Notes under the pieces: model-generated
Databases searched by the model: none
What the model saw: the letters and a program-made list of their open reading frames with translations, nothing else
Told to the model about the DNA's origin: nothing
NCBI RefSeq assembly: GCF_041296385.1
Contig: NW_027184084.1
Span: forward strand, 1,426,001-1,490,000
Source: Aphelocoma coerulescens
Taxonomy: Eukaryota > Chordata > Aves > Passeriformes > Corvidae
Direction: 5' to 3'
DNA: 64,000 bases
Made by a program: the position numbers and the translations under genes
Part shown: in pieces, positions 1 to 10,921 of the stretch
Position numbering within the stretch: the first letter of the stretch is position 1
Layout: every line of letters starts with the position of its first letter

Positions 1-2
1 TT

Positions 3-433
3 TGTTGGGAAATAGAATTATTGGGATCAATTAAAGAACTGTGCAAGCAATAGGCCTGGAAGTTTTTAGGCTTGTGTATGAGAGACACTTTCCATGAGAA
101 AGTCCCTGTGTGAAGGAAACAAACAGCCTGAGAAAAAAGAGGGAGTGAAAAACTTGCAGCTGTGCTATCCGGGAGTGAACAAGGGAGATGAGCACAAAAT
201 TCTTTTGATCATAACAAGACTGTGGAGACTTGCCAATGTAAGTCCAATTATGTAGAAATAGAAATGTGTCTTGATAAGCTTTAAGCCACTTAGGAGCTAA
301 CAAGCTGGTATACTATATAGGTGCCTTTGGACTGCTAATAAACGGAGTTCATTTATCAACCATATTGGTTTGGATTGTCTCTCTCTCTACCCCCGCTGGG
401 ATCCGGGCTCCTCGCCCCGTGCAGCTTCTAACA
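3..433 (+). mobile_element. Solo LTR, family R (plus orientation)
   Basis: Begins TGTTGGGAAATAG and ends CTTCTAACA. It has a TATA-like box (CTATATAG, about 313) and a polyadenylation signal AATAAA near 339, so transcription would run left to right. It interrupts a minus-strand env reading frame that resumes at 434. Its U3 and R resemble the minus-strand LTR at 39736-40200, including AGAATTATTGG and GCTAATAAACGGAG. The left target duplication lies outside the window. Confidence 0.75.
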
Positions 434-757
434 GTTATATTTCCCTCTGCCAAATTCATGTTATTAGGGGGAGCTCCTAGATTTGTACAATTATAGCTTG
501 TTTCATTAGCAATTGTCATTGAAATGCATTCAGGCTTAAGTGTGGTTATGACCATTACCATAGTGACCAATACAGATAGAGAAAGCCAGGGTCTCCATAC
601 AATGTCAGGCTTGGTGATGTATCTGCCCAATGTGGTTCATTCTGGTGCTGCTTCCTTCCATGAGAAGAATAAGCAGTCCTTCAATGGATAACTTGATCTT
701 CAGTGGAGACATGCTGGCATCATTCGTAGTATCATTCCTGAAAAAGTAAAATAATAC
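434..757 (-). pseudogene. env: ERV env 5' fragment (leader and start of surface subunit)
   Basis: The minus strand encodes a hydrophobic leader (LSLSVLVTMVMVITT) followed by a short ectodomain with N-glycosylation sites (NETS, NCT, NIT). The frame is cut at 434 by the family R LTR. Upstream on the minus strand (about 735-750) is a pyrimidine-rich stretch ending in CAG, which would suit the env splice acceptor. By position it belongs to the class I-like element whose pol lies to the right. No subfamily is recognised; the fragment is clearly non-functional. Confidence 0.5.
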
Positions 758-762
758 AAGTC

Positions 763-1408
763 TGTCTTGGGGTGACTTTATGATGTGTATCCCCTATCAC
801 TGCTCCATACCCAGAAATTAATATTGTGCTTTTCTATGCCTTTAAACTAAGCCTGAGAGGGGGGAAGAGAAAAAAACAGAGGGAACTCTTCAAAGCAGTT
901 TGTTTCAAGGACACAGAGATAGAGATGGTTCTTTGCGTTCAGCTGCGTCAGCAGAGCAAGAGCAGGGAGAAGCACTCTACTTGCTTTCTCAGCCAGTTTT
1001 TGGCTACGTTTTCTCTGGAGAAAGAGACAGAGACTTGAACTTTGTTTTCCTGGGACTTTGGGGTTTTTTTTTCCCTTCTTCTTTTTTTGGACTTTTTCAA
1101 CATCAGAACACATTGGGAGGGTTCTCCACTGAGGCTCGGAGGCGGGCCCACCACAACCCACCTCCAAGGAGGGGGAGAGAGATCTACAGAAGGACTCTGA
1201 AATTTTCCCAGGTTTCTCTCAGCAGAGCAAGAGGTTTTATTATTTAGCATTGTTGTCCTTTTCCTGTGTGTTTGTTAAATAAATAGTTTTTATCTCTTTC
1301 ACTTTCCTTCGAGGAAAATTTATTTTTTCCCAAACCTGGTGGGGGAGATGCGGTTATAGCCTGCCTTCTTACAGAGGATATATTTCTAAATTTGCCTAAA
1401 CCAGCGCA
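763..1408 (+). mobile_element. Solo LTR, family A, with target duplication AAGTC
   Basis: Starts TGTCTTGGGGTGAC and ends ACCAGCGCA. AAGTC occurs directly before (758-762) and after (1409-1413), a 5-bp target duplication proving insertion as an LTR unit. Close relatives lie at 39082-39731 (plus) and 61401-62053 (minus). The latter follows an ERVL-like integrase, so family A is an LTR of the ERVL-like proviruses. The element sits between the env leader and integrase end of a minus-strand ERV. Confidence 0.88.
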
Positions 1409-1413
1409 AAGTC

Positions 1414-1636
1414 TCAGTGGGGTTTGCCCTGACAGGTTACCCAATTAAAAAGAAGGAAAAATCCACCATGCACTAATTCTGTTTTGTATCACTACTGTCA
1501 GTAGCTTCACAAGCAAGTGGTCCACAAGGTTTCGTCAGAGTCATAGGCACAGTTCCGATTTGAGGTAATTTTACCATAACAGGTTGTCCTGGTTGTAATG
1601 CTGTAGGATGTTCCCCTTTGATGGAAGGTGCAGCAC
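1414..1636 (-). pseudogene. pol: Class I-like ERV integrase C-terminal fragment
   Basis: On the minus strand a broken frame reads LQPGQPVMVKLPQIGTV and KPCGPLACEA, the type of basic, proline-rich tail found at the end of retroviral integrases just before env. It precedes the env leader at 434-757 and follows the integrase core at 2116-2900, separated by an unassigned insert. Stop codons show it is dead. Confidence 0.45.
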
Positions 1637-2115
1637 CTTATTCAGGTTTTGCAAAGAATGCTCATCTCACAGGGCTCCTGGTGGCTCTGGTGCCTTTTCT
1701 TGGTCTTAAAATCAAGAGTCAAACACGTTTAGAAGGGAAAAAGGGATTTTACCTTTGTATTTATTTTAAGGATCCTTAGGTGCACTACATCCAGGTCGAA
1801 TGCACCTCAATGCACACTGCAGTGCCCCACAGAAGATCTGGTATAACATTATAGGTCTTACTAATTAGCATATCTATCAAAGATTCCCCAAGGAACCTTT
1901 TCCTGGATGGTTCTATCTTAGTTTATAGAATGTGTTCTGGAGAGGACCTTGGGGTCTGGGGCATTCTGATCCCTAACTACAAAGCTTCTAAAATGTTTAG
2001 TCTCCTAGCTTGACAAACAAGTCCAAGAATGTAGGCAAAAAGCACTAAGAATACAGAAGTTATAAAAAGATATAAAAGAAAAAGATATAAAAGGGATATA
2101 AAAGAAAAGGCAAAA
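1637..2115. other. Unassigned insert within a class I-like integrase
   Basis: About 480 bp separating the integrase core from its C-terminal tail. It is moderately AT-rich and carries short GATATAAAAG-like repeats near 2070-2105. No reading frame, LTR ends or target duplication could be recognised. It may be a degraded LTR or other repeat. Confidence 0.3.
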
Positions 2116-3135
2116 GATCATCATGGCATCAGCTCCATACTGATTATTTAGTCACTGAAGTATTCTGGGAAGTCAAGCATCCCACACAGTGGTGTGTGGT
2201 TTAAGGCTGTTTTTAAACAGGTCATTAGCCCTTTCTATGATTCCATTTGACTGGGGATAATATGAGGTGTGGAATACCCATTGAATTCCTTCTTGTTTGG
2301 CCAATTCTTGTACCTCCTTATAGGAGAAATGTGAGCCATCATCACTTTGGATTGTATCAGGAGTAGGCAGACTTGAGAACCAAGATGATAATCCCCATAC
2401 TGTGTTCTGACTGTCGACCTTTGGGCATTTAGCTGCCATGAGTAGGCCCGAGACTACTTCTACAAGCGTGAGGATCTATCAATATCCCGCCGAGAGTCTG
2501 AGTGGCCTGATGGAATCAATTTGCCATGTAGACCATAAAGCTTTTCCTTTACTGGTGTGTAGGGTTGGTGCTTTAGCAGGATGATCTAATTGCAGCTTTA
2601 ATCTACACTAAGGACATTCTGTAAGGATTGTTTCACAAGTTTTCCTGTTTAGGGGCCAACCTTTGCTCCGTGCAGCAAAATAAAGTGCTTCTTTACCAGT
2701 GTGACCTAATTTCTGATGTAATCATTCTCCCAATTGATACCATTCCTGATTTGAGCAATCTTCTATCTTTATCTCCCTTGATTTTAGTTAATTCATCCAC
2801 CTTTCTATTCCAGTTTGTGGTTGGTTTGTTATCCTTGGCATGGGCTTTAACCTATCCTATTTTGAATGGGGTTTTTCTAGCTATATTTAATAATAATTTC
2901 CAATCCTAAGACTTCCAAATAGGAGATGTATTTGCTTCCCAATTTAGTGATTCCCATTGGTGGACCCACTGTGTGGTACCAGCCCAAACAGCATAGGAGT
3001 CCACATAGATTATTTTTGCTCTATTCTGAGCTGCTTGAACAACTCTTCTTAACTCTCCTACTTGTGCACTACCTTGACCTTCTTCTGTTATTTGTTTGTG
3101 TTGCTGTTTAATGCAACAGCCTTGTATTGACATTT
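2116..3135 (-). pseudogene. pol: Class I-like ERV pol: RNase H C-terminal part and integrase core
   Basis: Minus-strand frames include an RNase H segment with DSYAVWAGTTQW (3133-2906) and an integrase core with IQSDDGSHF, HTSYYPQSNG and IIERAN (2439-2173). These are the second catalytic Asp region and the following Glu helix of a retroviral integrase. Frames are interrupted by stops and indels. The RNase H is continued across the LTR at 3141-3760. The YxPQSNGxxER style fits class I or related ERVs; the exact family is uncertain. Confidence 0.65.
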
Positions 3136-3140
3136 ACCAC

Positions 3141-3760
3141 TGTGCTGGTTTGAAAGTAAACGAGCGGGAGAAATTACCCCCACACAAATACCTTGCAAGA
3201 GATTTTAAGTTGGAGTTACAATGGAAATACTACAATAAATGCAATGAATACAGAAAGACTGCCTTAAAACCACAAAGTCAGAGTACAACTTGATACCCTG
3301 TTGGTCAGGGAGGTAGTCGCAGTCCAATTAAGCAGTGAAGTGATGGTTGAAAGCAGTGGTCCTGCTGAAAGCTCTGGTCCTTCTCTAGATGTCCAGTGGT
3401 GGTGGTTGTGTCCCAAATCTCCAGACCTCGAGATTATATATGGTGGTGTTCAGGTGGTACCACCCCCAGGGCAGGGAGTTTCACAATGGAGTGATGTAAT
3501 CTTATGAGTCATAGGATATTTTTGGGAGTTCTTACTGGCCTGGGTCATTACAGCTGCCCATTATGCTGCTGAATCGTTATGGCCCATTAGCAGAGATGGC
3601 CCCCTCAGGGTGGGTGTAACCCTGTTGGTGCTACCCTGGAGGGAGTTATCATTTGTGAAGATAAAGAGACATTCCTCCACCCTTAACAGTTCATCAGAAG
3701 GTGATGTAGATGGTGGTAGAATACATACTTTGGTTGCACCCTACATTTTAACCCAGGACA
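3141..3760 (-). mobile_element. Solo LTR, family C, with target duplication ACCAC
   Basis: Starts TGTGCTGGTTTGAAAG and ends AACCCAGGACA on the plus strand. ACCAC flanks both sides (3136-3140 and 3761-3765). It splits an RNase H frame (TDASAKRV on the right, DSYAVWAG on the left). It shares ends and layout with the ERVL#2 LTR at 23443-24008, which sets its orientation as minus. Confidence 0.82.
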
Positions 3761-3765
3761 ACCAC

Positions 3766-4375
3766 TTACCCTTTTTGCTGAGGCATCAGTGAACCAAATA
3801 TCTTCTTTTGGCATCCCCTCAGTAGTAAGGGGAGGTGCACTTAAAATTGGTGAGGGTTTAAAAGGTTGTTGTAATGCTAATAGATCTGCATTGATAGTTA
3901 TTTGTAATTTATAAACTTTAGTAAGTTCTTCTGTCAATTTCATTCATCCTGCAACTACCATTAGGTAGGCATTCTATTTCCTGACTGTGGATTTTTGTGC
4001 AACTCTTTCTGGGGCAGCAAACCCCTTTAAAATAGACTCCAGCAAATTAAAGGATCCTCTGGTTTGTACAGGCTCTTCCTGATGTATCTTCTCATCTTGT
4101 TTCGCTGCTCGGAATAAAGAGAAAAGTCCCTTTTCCCATTCAGAATATCTCTGTTCTGTCTCTTAAAATGCAGCTGAACTAAATACTGAAGATCTCTTTG
4201 GTCCATCAGGGCCAGTTTGAAACAGATTGCAGTAGGCACCATGCTATGCAAAACCCCATTCTGCTATAATAGGATCGTGGGGGTGCACTGGTTACAGTGA
4301 TTGATATGTTTTTAATTCCAGTATTAAGGTTTTGACTGCCTCCTCATGATATGCAGAAAAGACTCTACAACTCGA
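3766..4375 (-). pseudogene. pol: Class I-like ERV pol: RT connection and RNase H N-terminal part
   Basis: The minus strand carries WFTDASAKRV, the first catalytic Asp region of RNase H (about 3790), preceded by connection-domain residues. A further degraded stretch lies at 4251-4027 (MVPTAICFKLALMDQRDLQ). It is interrupted on the left by the family C LTR and on the right by an LTR at 4380-4897. Several frame changes show it is inactive. Confidence 0.55.
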
Positions 4376-4379
4376 AAGT

Positions 4380-4897
4380 TGTAAAGTAGGTATGCTTATT
4401 GCAGTGCCAGACGCATGGAGGGTAGCCCCAAAAAAACCATGCATCCCAACTGCGGTACTCAGCTTGAAATGCATCTGGTTACAAATTACATATGCATCAA
4501 GTTACACAATACGCCTATACATATTTATCGTCTGTCTCCGCTTCGTATTATAATTAGCTTAGCATTCTATTACGCCTGCGCAGTGCCGCCTGGTGGTCGT
4601 GGGCTGGGGTCTCTGGGATGAAGTAAAGTCATCCTCTGATGAAGTAAACACTCTACCTCAGACTTAAACTTTTCACCTTGCTTCCTTGCGCATACTCTCT
4701 GAGGTCCTGGTCTAAGTCCAAACCCCAAAGCTGGTTCGAGCCAGTTCCAAGGTCTGAAAGCAGGAATTCTGGTCATGGTTTCTTCCTCTTATCAGTGGTC
4801 TGGCATCCTATCCTTATCCTCCCATACATCCTTCCCCTTTGCCTGGCCGGTATAACAAATGTTCAGCAAGCAGTACATTGTTTAGCAAGCACCTGCA
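4380..4897. mobile_element. Probable solo LTR with AAGT flanks
   Basis: A 518-bp block beginning TGTAAAGTAGG and ending CACCTGCA, flanked by AAGT on both sides (4376-4379 and 4898-4901). It interrupts the class I-like pol. Orientation was not settled because no convincing TATA or polyadenylation pair was seen. A 4-bp duplication would fit a class I element. Confidence 0.5.
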
Positions 4898-4901
4898 AAG
4901 T

Positions 4902-5428
4902 TTTGCAATACTAGCAGTACCCACAGCACTTAACCCCTAAAATCTAAGCCCCTTGTATCACTCATGTTCTGAGTTCTACTCCCACTGTTTTCCCTTTCGT
5001 AAAAGTGAGTACAGTGGGTGAGCAATAATAGAAAATGCAGGCACATGTTTTCTCCAATATCTTAAAGTTCCCATTAACTATTGTAATTCTTTCTTAGATT
5101 GGGGCATCTGTATTTGTTCTATTTCCTTTAAAGTGCCTGGAGGAACTACTGCCCTGCCTCATATCCACCAAGTACCCAAAATTTTACTTCTTTACTTGGT
5201 CCTTGACATTTTTCAGGTGGAATTTAGATTCCTGCTTTATGTAATGTTTCCCATACAGCTGCTGCTGCTTTCCCCACCTTTTTGCGGGAATCTCCTTCAA
5301 TTATAATGTCATCTATATATTGATACAGCTTCACATCTGGGGCGAGACTGTCTGTAACAATTCAGCAAGTGCAGCATGAGCAATCAACGGTGAATGTTTA
5401 TACTCCTGAGGGAGCCGGTTAGAGATAT
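4902..5428 (-). pseudogene. pol: Class I-like ERV reverse transcriptase fragment
   Basis: The minus strand encodes YKHSPLIAHAAL, then LYQYIDDIIIEG, the YxDD polymerase motif, then a degraded thumb. A stop interrupts the frame after ETLHKAGI. The upstream fingers are found beyond two LTRs at 6902-7020 (AFTWEGVQ), so this RT was split by later insertions. It forms one element with the connection, RNase H and integrase pieces to its left. Confidence 0.65.
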
Positions 5429-6516
5429 TGTGTTGGTTTTGCACAGCCTGGTTTTTGGTAGCGGGGGGGCCACAGAGGTGGCTTCTGTGAGAAGCTGCTA
5501 GAAGCTTCCACCATGTCCGGCAGAGCCAATCCCTGATGGGTCTGAAGATGGACATGCTGCTGGCCAAAGGTGGGCCAATTAGAGATGTTGGTAATGCCTC
5601 TGTGATAACATATTTAAGAAGAAAATCAAAACAAAGTGAGGGCACGCACAGTTTTTTCCTCTAGTCAAAGAGAAGGAGGTGAGAACATGTGAGGGAGAAC
5701 ATCATGGCAACACCAAGGTCAGTGGAGAAGGAGGGGGAGGAGGTGCTCCAGGCGCTGTAGCCAAGATTCCTCTGTAGGCCATGGTGATGACTATGGTGAG
5801 GAAGGCTGTCCCCCTGCAGCCCATGGGGATCCATGGGGCATGCAGAGATCTACCCACAGCCCGTGGGGGAGGTGCTCATGCCAGAGCGGGTGGATGCCTG
5901 GAGGACGCTGTGATCCAGTGGAAGACCCGGTGGAGAGAGGGGGCCCTTGCTTCTAGGCTGGAGCAGCCTGTCCTTGGAGGACTGCATGCGGTGGAAGGGA
6001 CCCACGCCACAGAAGTTTTGGGAGGACTGTCTGCCCGTGGGAGGGACTCACGTTGCAGCAGTTTTGCGAGGACTGCTGCTTGTGAGAGTGGAACCATGCT
6101 GGAGAAGTTTATGGAGAACTATCTCCTGTGGGAAGGGACCCCACAGTCTCACAGGGGAAGGTCTTGTCTCCCTGAGCAGCAGAAGAAATCCTTGGGTGAT
6201 GAAGTGACCGAAACCCCCATGTCCTGTCTCCTTGCCCTGTCAGTGGAAAGGAGGGAGGGGTTGGGGGAAGAAAAGGTGTTTTTAAGGGCTTATTTTACTT
6301 CTCATTATCCTCCTCTGACTTTGTTAGCAATAAACTCACTTTGTACCTCTAAGTTGAGCCTGTTTTTGCCCTTGGAGTGTTTTCTCCCTGTCCTTATCTC
6401 AACTCATGAGCCCTTCGCTATTTTTTTTTTTTCTTCTCTCCTCTGCCCAGCTGTGGCAGGGGAGGGTGAGTGAGCAGCTTTTGTGGGTGCCTGGTGTTGG
6501 GCCCGTGTCAAACAAT
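5429..6516 (+). mobile_element. LTR-like element F, about 1.1 kb
   Basis: Begins TGTGTTGGTTTTGCACAGCC and contains GTAGCGGGGGGGCCACAG, a style of long avian ERVL-type LTR. It has CAATAAACTC near 6330 as a polyadenylation signal and ends around GTGTCAAACA. A 230-codon open frame at 5781-6473 lies wholly inside it and has no recognisable domain. It interrupts RT between the fingers and YIDD. No clean target duplication was found, so both edges are approximate. Confidence 0.5.
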
Positions 6517-6524
6517 GACAACTG

Positions 6525-6901
6525 TGTTGCTGTTATCCCCAGAGAGATGGTGAAAATCACGACATAAGTCCAGCTCAGATGATATGGCCGAAGCAGAGCT
6601 CAGGCTCCTTTAATGCCAAAACCCCATCTTTTATAGCATGGATTGCAAAAGAGAAATTACATGATTGGCCCCTTGGCTAGTCACCCACCACAGTGAGTGG
6701 CTGAGCAGTATAACCACCCATTTCAAAATATTATTCTCACAAGACTGAAAACAATTCCACTGTTCTCACAACATCCTGCACCTGTGGATAGTTTACCAAA
6801 CCGTCTTTCTCTGTTTCTCAGCTAAAGCATGAGAAAGGAAAAACTTCACAAATGCTTCAGCAGCTGGAAAATTCCTCTGCTCCTGCCTTTTAGCATCCAC
6901 A
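6525..6901 (-). mobile_element. Solo LTR G, minus orientation
   Basis: On the minus strand it starts TGTGGATGCTAAAAGG, carries a clear CTATAAAAG box (about 6637), and ends CAACACA. CAAC flanks both sides (6521-6524 and 6902-6905), a possible 4-bp duplication. It sits next to element F within the same broken RT. Confidence 0.5.
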
Positions 6902-7020
6902 CAACTGTACACCTTCCCATGTAAAAGCAAATTTCTCTTTATCCTCCTCTTGTAAGTGAACCATAAAAAACATATCTTTTATATCTAGTACTGCCATCCA
7001 TGGGTGTACAGCTGGAAATT
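6902..7020 (-). pseudogene. pol: Class I-like RT fingers fragment
   Basis: The minus strand reads HPWMAVLDIKDMFF then EKFAFTWEGVQ, the LDIKD region with the first catalytic Asp of a retroviral RT palm. It continues conceptually into the YKHSP/YIDD part at 4902-5428. The right boundary at about 7020 is an abrupt junction with ERVL-like pol sequence. Confidence 0.55.
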
Positions 7021-7021
7021 G

Positions 7022-8300
7022 TTTTTCTTTAATATCACAAGATAAAGAGGGCTTAGAATTGTGCTGTACTCTGGGATATTCATCCATCAGAAGCTCACAG
7101 CTCCTAGGAAAGCCTGGGTTTCCTTGTTGGTTGGTGGGGACATAGCTGTGATTTTGTTGATTATGGGGAGAAATAAGATAGAATTGGGTTGTGAGCTGTA
7201 AAACCTGCCTGCAGAGGCACATGGCAGCACACAGAGGCTTGCCTCCACCGGACCATGGGTGGAGGAGGTGTCACATGGCAGACCCCTATGGAGAGGAGCC
7301 TGCCGGAAGCTGACGGACAGGTGAACAGTGAGTGATCACCCCATAGAAGGACATTTGGAAAGTGTGTTGCTGATGTGGCAACACAGGAAAGGTCACATAG
7401 TGAGGATTACCATATAAGGAAATACTGTGCCTTAGAAAAGTGTATAAAACCAGCTCATTCCTTTGAATAAACGATTTAGATTCCCTGCTGGTCTGGGTCT
7501 GTGCCTCAATCGTCGACACTTGATTACCTCCGTCGGGATCTGGCGATATCCATTTTGCCACTTGACTCCTAGAAACTAAATTTCTTGAGCAGGTCCCTTA
7601 ACCTTACTTTGTTTAATGGCAAAACTAGCTTTCAGGAGAATCTGGATAATCTTCTCTCCTTTCTTGAAGACTTCCCATGCTGACTTCATTCAGGCCATGG
7701 TAATCCACCATCAGTCTCCATTCTCCACTGGACTTAAGCACTGGCCATATAGGGCTGTTAAAGGGTGAACAAGCCTTGCTGACCACCCCTTGGCTCTCCA
7801 GGTCACAAATCATCTTATGGATGGGAATCACAGTGTCTCAGTATTGCCAACAGTGCACTGTTGATGTGGCGATTGGTACCTGTTGTTCTTCAACCCTCAG
7901 CAGTCCCACAGCAGAGGGGTCATCTGAGAGACCAGGCAGGATATTCAGTTGTCTGATTTCCTCTGTCTCTACAATAGCTATCCCAAAAGCCCAGTGATGT
8001 CCTCTTGGGTCTTTGAAATACCCACTCCTGAGACAGTCTGTGCCGAGGATGCACGGGGCCTCTGGACCAGTCATGATGGGGTGTTTCTGCTACTCCTTTC
8101 CAGTCTAGCTTGCTTGAGCTTCCAGTACGGCCAGCTGCTGGGATCCCCCTGTCACCCCAGAAATAGAAATGGATTCTGCTCCCACCTACCTTGATGGCAT
8201 CAGGGTACATTGAGCACCAGTGTCAACCAAAGCTGTATATCTTTGTGGGTCAGACATGCCAGGCCATCGGATCCACACAGTCCAATAGATCAGACTGTCC
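7022..8300 (-). pseudogene. pol: ERVL#1: degraded ERVL-like protease and RT fragment
   Basis: Minus-strand pieces match the better-preserved ERVL copies in this window. They include a protease region with a DTG-type active site (about 8212), FGIAIVETEEIRQLNILPGL and GLLRVEEQQVPIATST, then MIPIHKMICDLESQGVVSK at the RT start. RT pieces EVFKKGEKIIQILL and VKGPAQEI lie between 7560 and 7690, and MSPPTN near 7140. A large part of the RT palm is missing and stops occur. A plus-orientation LTR (7190-7556) is inserted in it. Confidence 0.65.
7190..7556 (+). mobile_element. Solo LTR H inserted in ERVL#1
   Basis: Plus orientation, with TATA-type GTGTATAAAACC (about 7440) and GAATAAACG (about 7466) in the correct order, beginning near TGTGAGCTG. 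The right edge (about CGATATCCA) is set by resumption of the ERVL RT (VKWQNG) on the minus strand. No confident target duplication was found. Confidence 0.5.
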
Positions 8301-8301
8301 C

Positions 8302-8560
8302 TGTAGCAATTGAAGATAACAGATCACCACTTTGTCATCTAGCAGGATCGTTTTTATTGAACACACTTGAGTATTTATATGTTTTTTCTGTGTACAAGTT
8401 TTAGGATCAACAACACAGCCAGCCAGTAGGAGAGAGAAAGCAACCACACAAAAAAAAAAAAAAAGAGTAGAGCTGATGTTTCTCACTCTTATCGAGAAAC
8501 AGTAATCCATCTCACACACATTCACAGCACAGTTTTCTGGGTTGTACATCAAAGCATTTC
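8302..8560 (-). mobile_element. LTR end E, minus orientation
   Basis: The plus strand starts TGTAGCAATTGAAG right where ERVL#1 coding sequence stops. The minus strand has CAATAAAAAC at about 8349-8358 as a polyadenylation signal, and a 15-base A tract lies near 8450. The right edge is unresolved. It may be a separate LTR or the far end of the class II LTR that reaches 9314. Confidence 0.4.
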
Positions 8561-9314
8561 ACATAGGTATTTATGGCTGGAGTTGATCCTTTGGTATGTG
8601 CTTTCCCATGGGAAAAGGGCTGTTAGTCAAGGTTAGGATGGCCCAAGCAGGCCGCTAATGCAGTTCTGTGCTTGCTGCATGAGCTCTGGCGTGCCCTCGA
8701 TCAGAGAGAGTCTAGCTGCATTACTTCTGTGCATCGCAGAAGCGACTTCGGCATCGGGATAGGTGCTGGCTAGGCGCGCTCGTTGGCTTCTTTGCAGAGA
8801 GACACGGCAGGAGCCGATGATTTAGGCTCACATTAGTTTGGAGATAAAGGAAGAGAGAGTGGGTTCTGATCTGGCTTCCAACAAGTTTATTGTCAGAAGT
8901 TTAGCAACCAGAACATGGCAATGATCTTAATCCTAATACACCGGGAACCTTTTCCTTCAGTTTTATAGGGGGTTTGAAAACCGCAGGGAAAGGGGAAAAC
9001 AACCAATGCGTTACAAGCAAGGGGGAGGACACAAGTCAACAAGAACCAATGGGGGAAACAGAGAGGTGGGAGATACAACAAAGAACCAGTGAACAACGGA
9101 GTAAGAGAGAATTTTCCCGAACAGGGAAAAGCAGTTCGGACCCAGATGCAGCCCCGAGGGGATCTGGCTTAAGCTTCTGAGCAGCCCATCGACCCACCCT
9201 CCGAGTCTGTGTCCCGGGGCAATTAGATCCACGGGAAGGCCTGGGGTTGATGGGCATCTCGCTGCCCCAGCCCAGCAGTGGGCTGGGTCATAGCAACAGG
9301 CTACTGGTTCTACA
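8561..9314 (-). mobile_element. 3' LTR of class II element K2 (left edge unresolved)
   Basis: On the minus strand the LTR begins TGTAGAACCAGTAG immediately after a purine tract (AACAAAGAAGGGGAGA, 9315-9331), as expected for a polypurine tract and U3 start. A polyadenylation signal (ACAATAAAC) lies at about 8885-8892, with GC-rich U5-like sequence to its left. The env TM of K2 ends at this junction. Whether U5 ends near 8.6 kb or runs to 8302 is not clear. Confidence 0.55.
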
Positions 9315-10420
9315 TCTCCCCTTCTTTGTTTAAAGAGGAATCGATTACAAAGGCAGCCATCATGTTTGCTTCTGCCTTTTTGCTGACTTTGAAGAGTCTC
9401 CATAGGCAAAGAAATCCTGTAACGAGAATAAAAAAGAAACCCATCCCCAAAGTGCCAAACAGCCGTATGCGTAAATTCAGTCCCTTAAACCAAGTTTTTG
9501 GTTTAAGCCAGGCAAAGCTTTTAGCAAGTGTATCATAGAAACTGTGCAGATATGGTTTGAAGTTTTTGAGATTGTTTCATAATGCTATCTCTTAATGCAT
9601 TTATGGTTTTATCCATATTTATTGAAAATGCCCCTTTTAGATGAGCCTTCACCTCATCCCAGGAAGTTTCAGAACTGTTTCGCTCTACAGGGGTAACACA
9701 CGTTAGCATCAGTGTGCTACCAATCACAGTGAAGGTGTAAGTGAGTATTTAGGGCATCTTGTTTTTCTCCAATCCACAGTAAAGCAGCCTCAAGGGCATC
9801 TAAGCGTGCCAGTATTTGTTGATCAATTACTGTTTGCATTTGTAGCCCCTCTGTGAAATTACTCATTACAGAACTAACTTCATGAGCTGTTTTTACTGAT
9901 TCTGTTAAAGCAGTAATAGCAATAGTAGACAAAGCTAAAATAACAATAGCAGATACAATAAAAGCAATAAACCAAGAAATAAATCTCTTTGTTCATTTGG
10001 ACTCCTTTAAAAACAAGCATTTTAGATACTTGACTCCTAATTCTCCTCATTCCCCTGCAAGATTCACAGGAATCCATAGGTCTGCACACTGATGTAGGGG
10101 TAAGAGATAAGTAAAATTCCTCTCAGCTGTATTTTCAGGGGTGATGCAGGAAGTGTACATAGAGTTAATGGCTGTGATGCAGTAAGATAGATTACAAGGT
10201 TCAACTGTCATATTTGTTGTTAATAAGAATGCATAAGGATGTGTTGTGCAGATCATGGCATCAAGAGTTTTCATATAAGTGGCATTCACCCAAAATGTAG
10301 ATGACACATGAGAATAACACAAAGCCCATATTCGTGGAGGCAGGAAGGGGAGCATTAATCGCCAATGAACTGTATGAGGGACGGATTCATCATTGGCATC
10401 ATGGATCTGTGTGACAGACC
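9315..10420 (-). pseudogene. env: K2 env, 3' part (surface C-terminus and transmembrane subunit), class II type
   Basis: Minus-strand frames read in order: surface subunit pieces (PRIWALCYSHVSSTFW, YMKTLDAMICTTHPY), an N-terminal hydrophobic TM region (TIAITALTESVKTAH), a heptad-rich stretch (QQILARLDALEAALLWIGEKQ), LHLHCDW, and an anchor (GFFFILVTGFLCLW) with a short tail. This is the beta-type TM layout. Frameshifts near 9720, 9930 and 10050 break it. The 5' part of the same env lies at 24009-24608, separated by ERVL#2. Confidence 0.7.
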
Positions 10421-10429
10421 CCGAGAGTC

Positions 10430-10826
10430 CTCCATGCCTGATCCTGTAGTAAAAGGGTCTGCTCTTCCTCAGAAAGTCCACTGGTGGCTGTGTAGCTCCT
10501 GTCCTCTGGAAATCCAGTGGAAAGGGTTGTCTCTGGTGTTCAGTCCCAGATTATATCCATGATGGGATGCTTGGTTCCTCCCTCTGGATGGAGCATCTCA
10601 CAATGTGAGATAATGAGTCATGAGGCCAAGTGTTGATTAGGCTCATTAACAGAAGATAGTCCAGAGGGAGTTATCTCTGAGTCATGCGGCAGGACAATGA
10701 TGGGCCATTAACAGCAAGATAGTCTGGGGGGAGGAGGCAAGGAAACACTGCCCCACCTGGTTTCAACAGCTCATGAGGATTGTAATAGAATACACTGCAA
10801 CCCCAAACATTATCCACCACTTATTC
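10430..10826 (-). mobile_element. Truncated 3' LTR of ERVL#2 (family C)
   Basis: From GATCCTGTAGTAAAAGGG to AACCCCAAACA this matches about 23637-24008, the 5' LTR of ERVL#2. About 190 bp equivalent to R-U5 is missing at the left end, where the K2 env sequence starts abruptly. On the minus strand the U3 start (TGTTTGGGG) follows a purine-rich AAGTGGTGGATAA tract. The junction suggests a deletion taking LTR end and env together. Confidence 0.7.
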
Positions 10827-10870
10827 TATTACCATCTACATCATCCCAAATCAATACATTCTTAAGCTCT

Positions 10871-10880
10871 AAACACACAT

Positions 10881-10911
<31 letters not shown>

Positions 10912-10912
10912 C
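10871..10912. repeat. CA/TA dinucleotide repeat
   Basis: A run of CACACACA followed by ATATATAT, about 42 bp, in the noncoding stretch between the ERVL#2 integrase and its 3' LTR. Confidence 0.9.
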
Positions 10913-10921
10913 AATGAAACC

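Noticed and set aside
5781..6473. 230-codon plus-strand open frame
   Set aside because: Contained within LTR-like element F, with no domain, signal or conserved motif. Treated as fortuitous.
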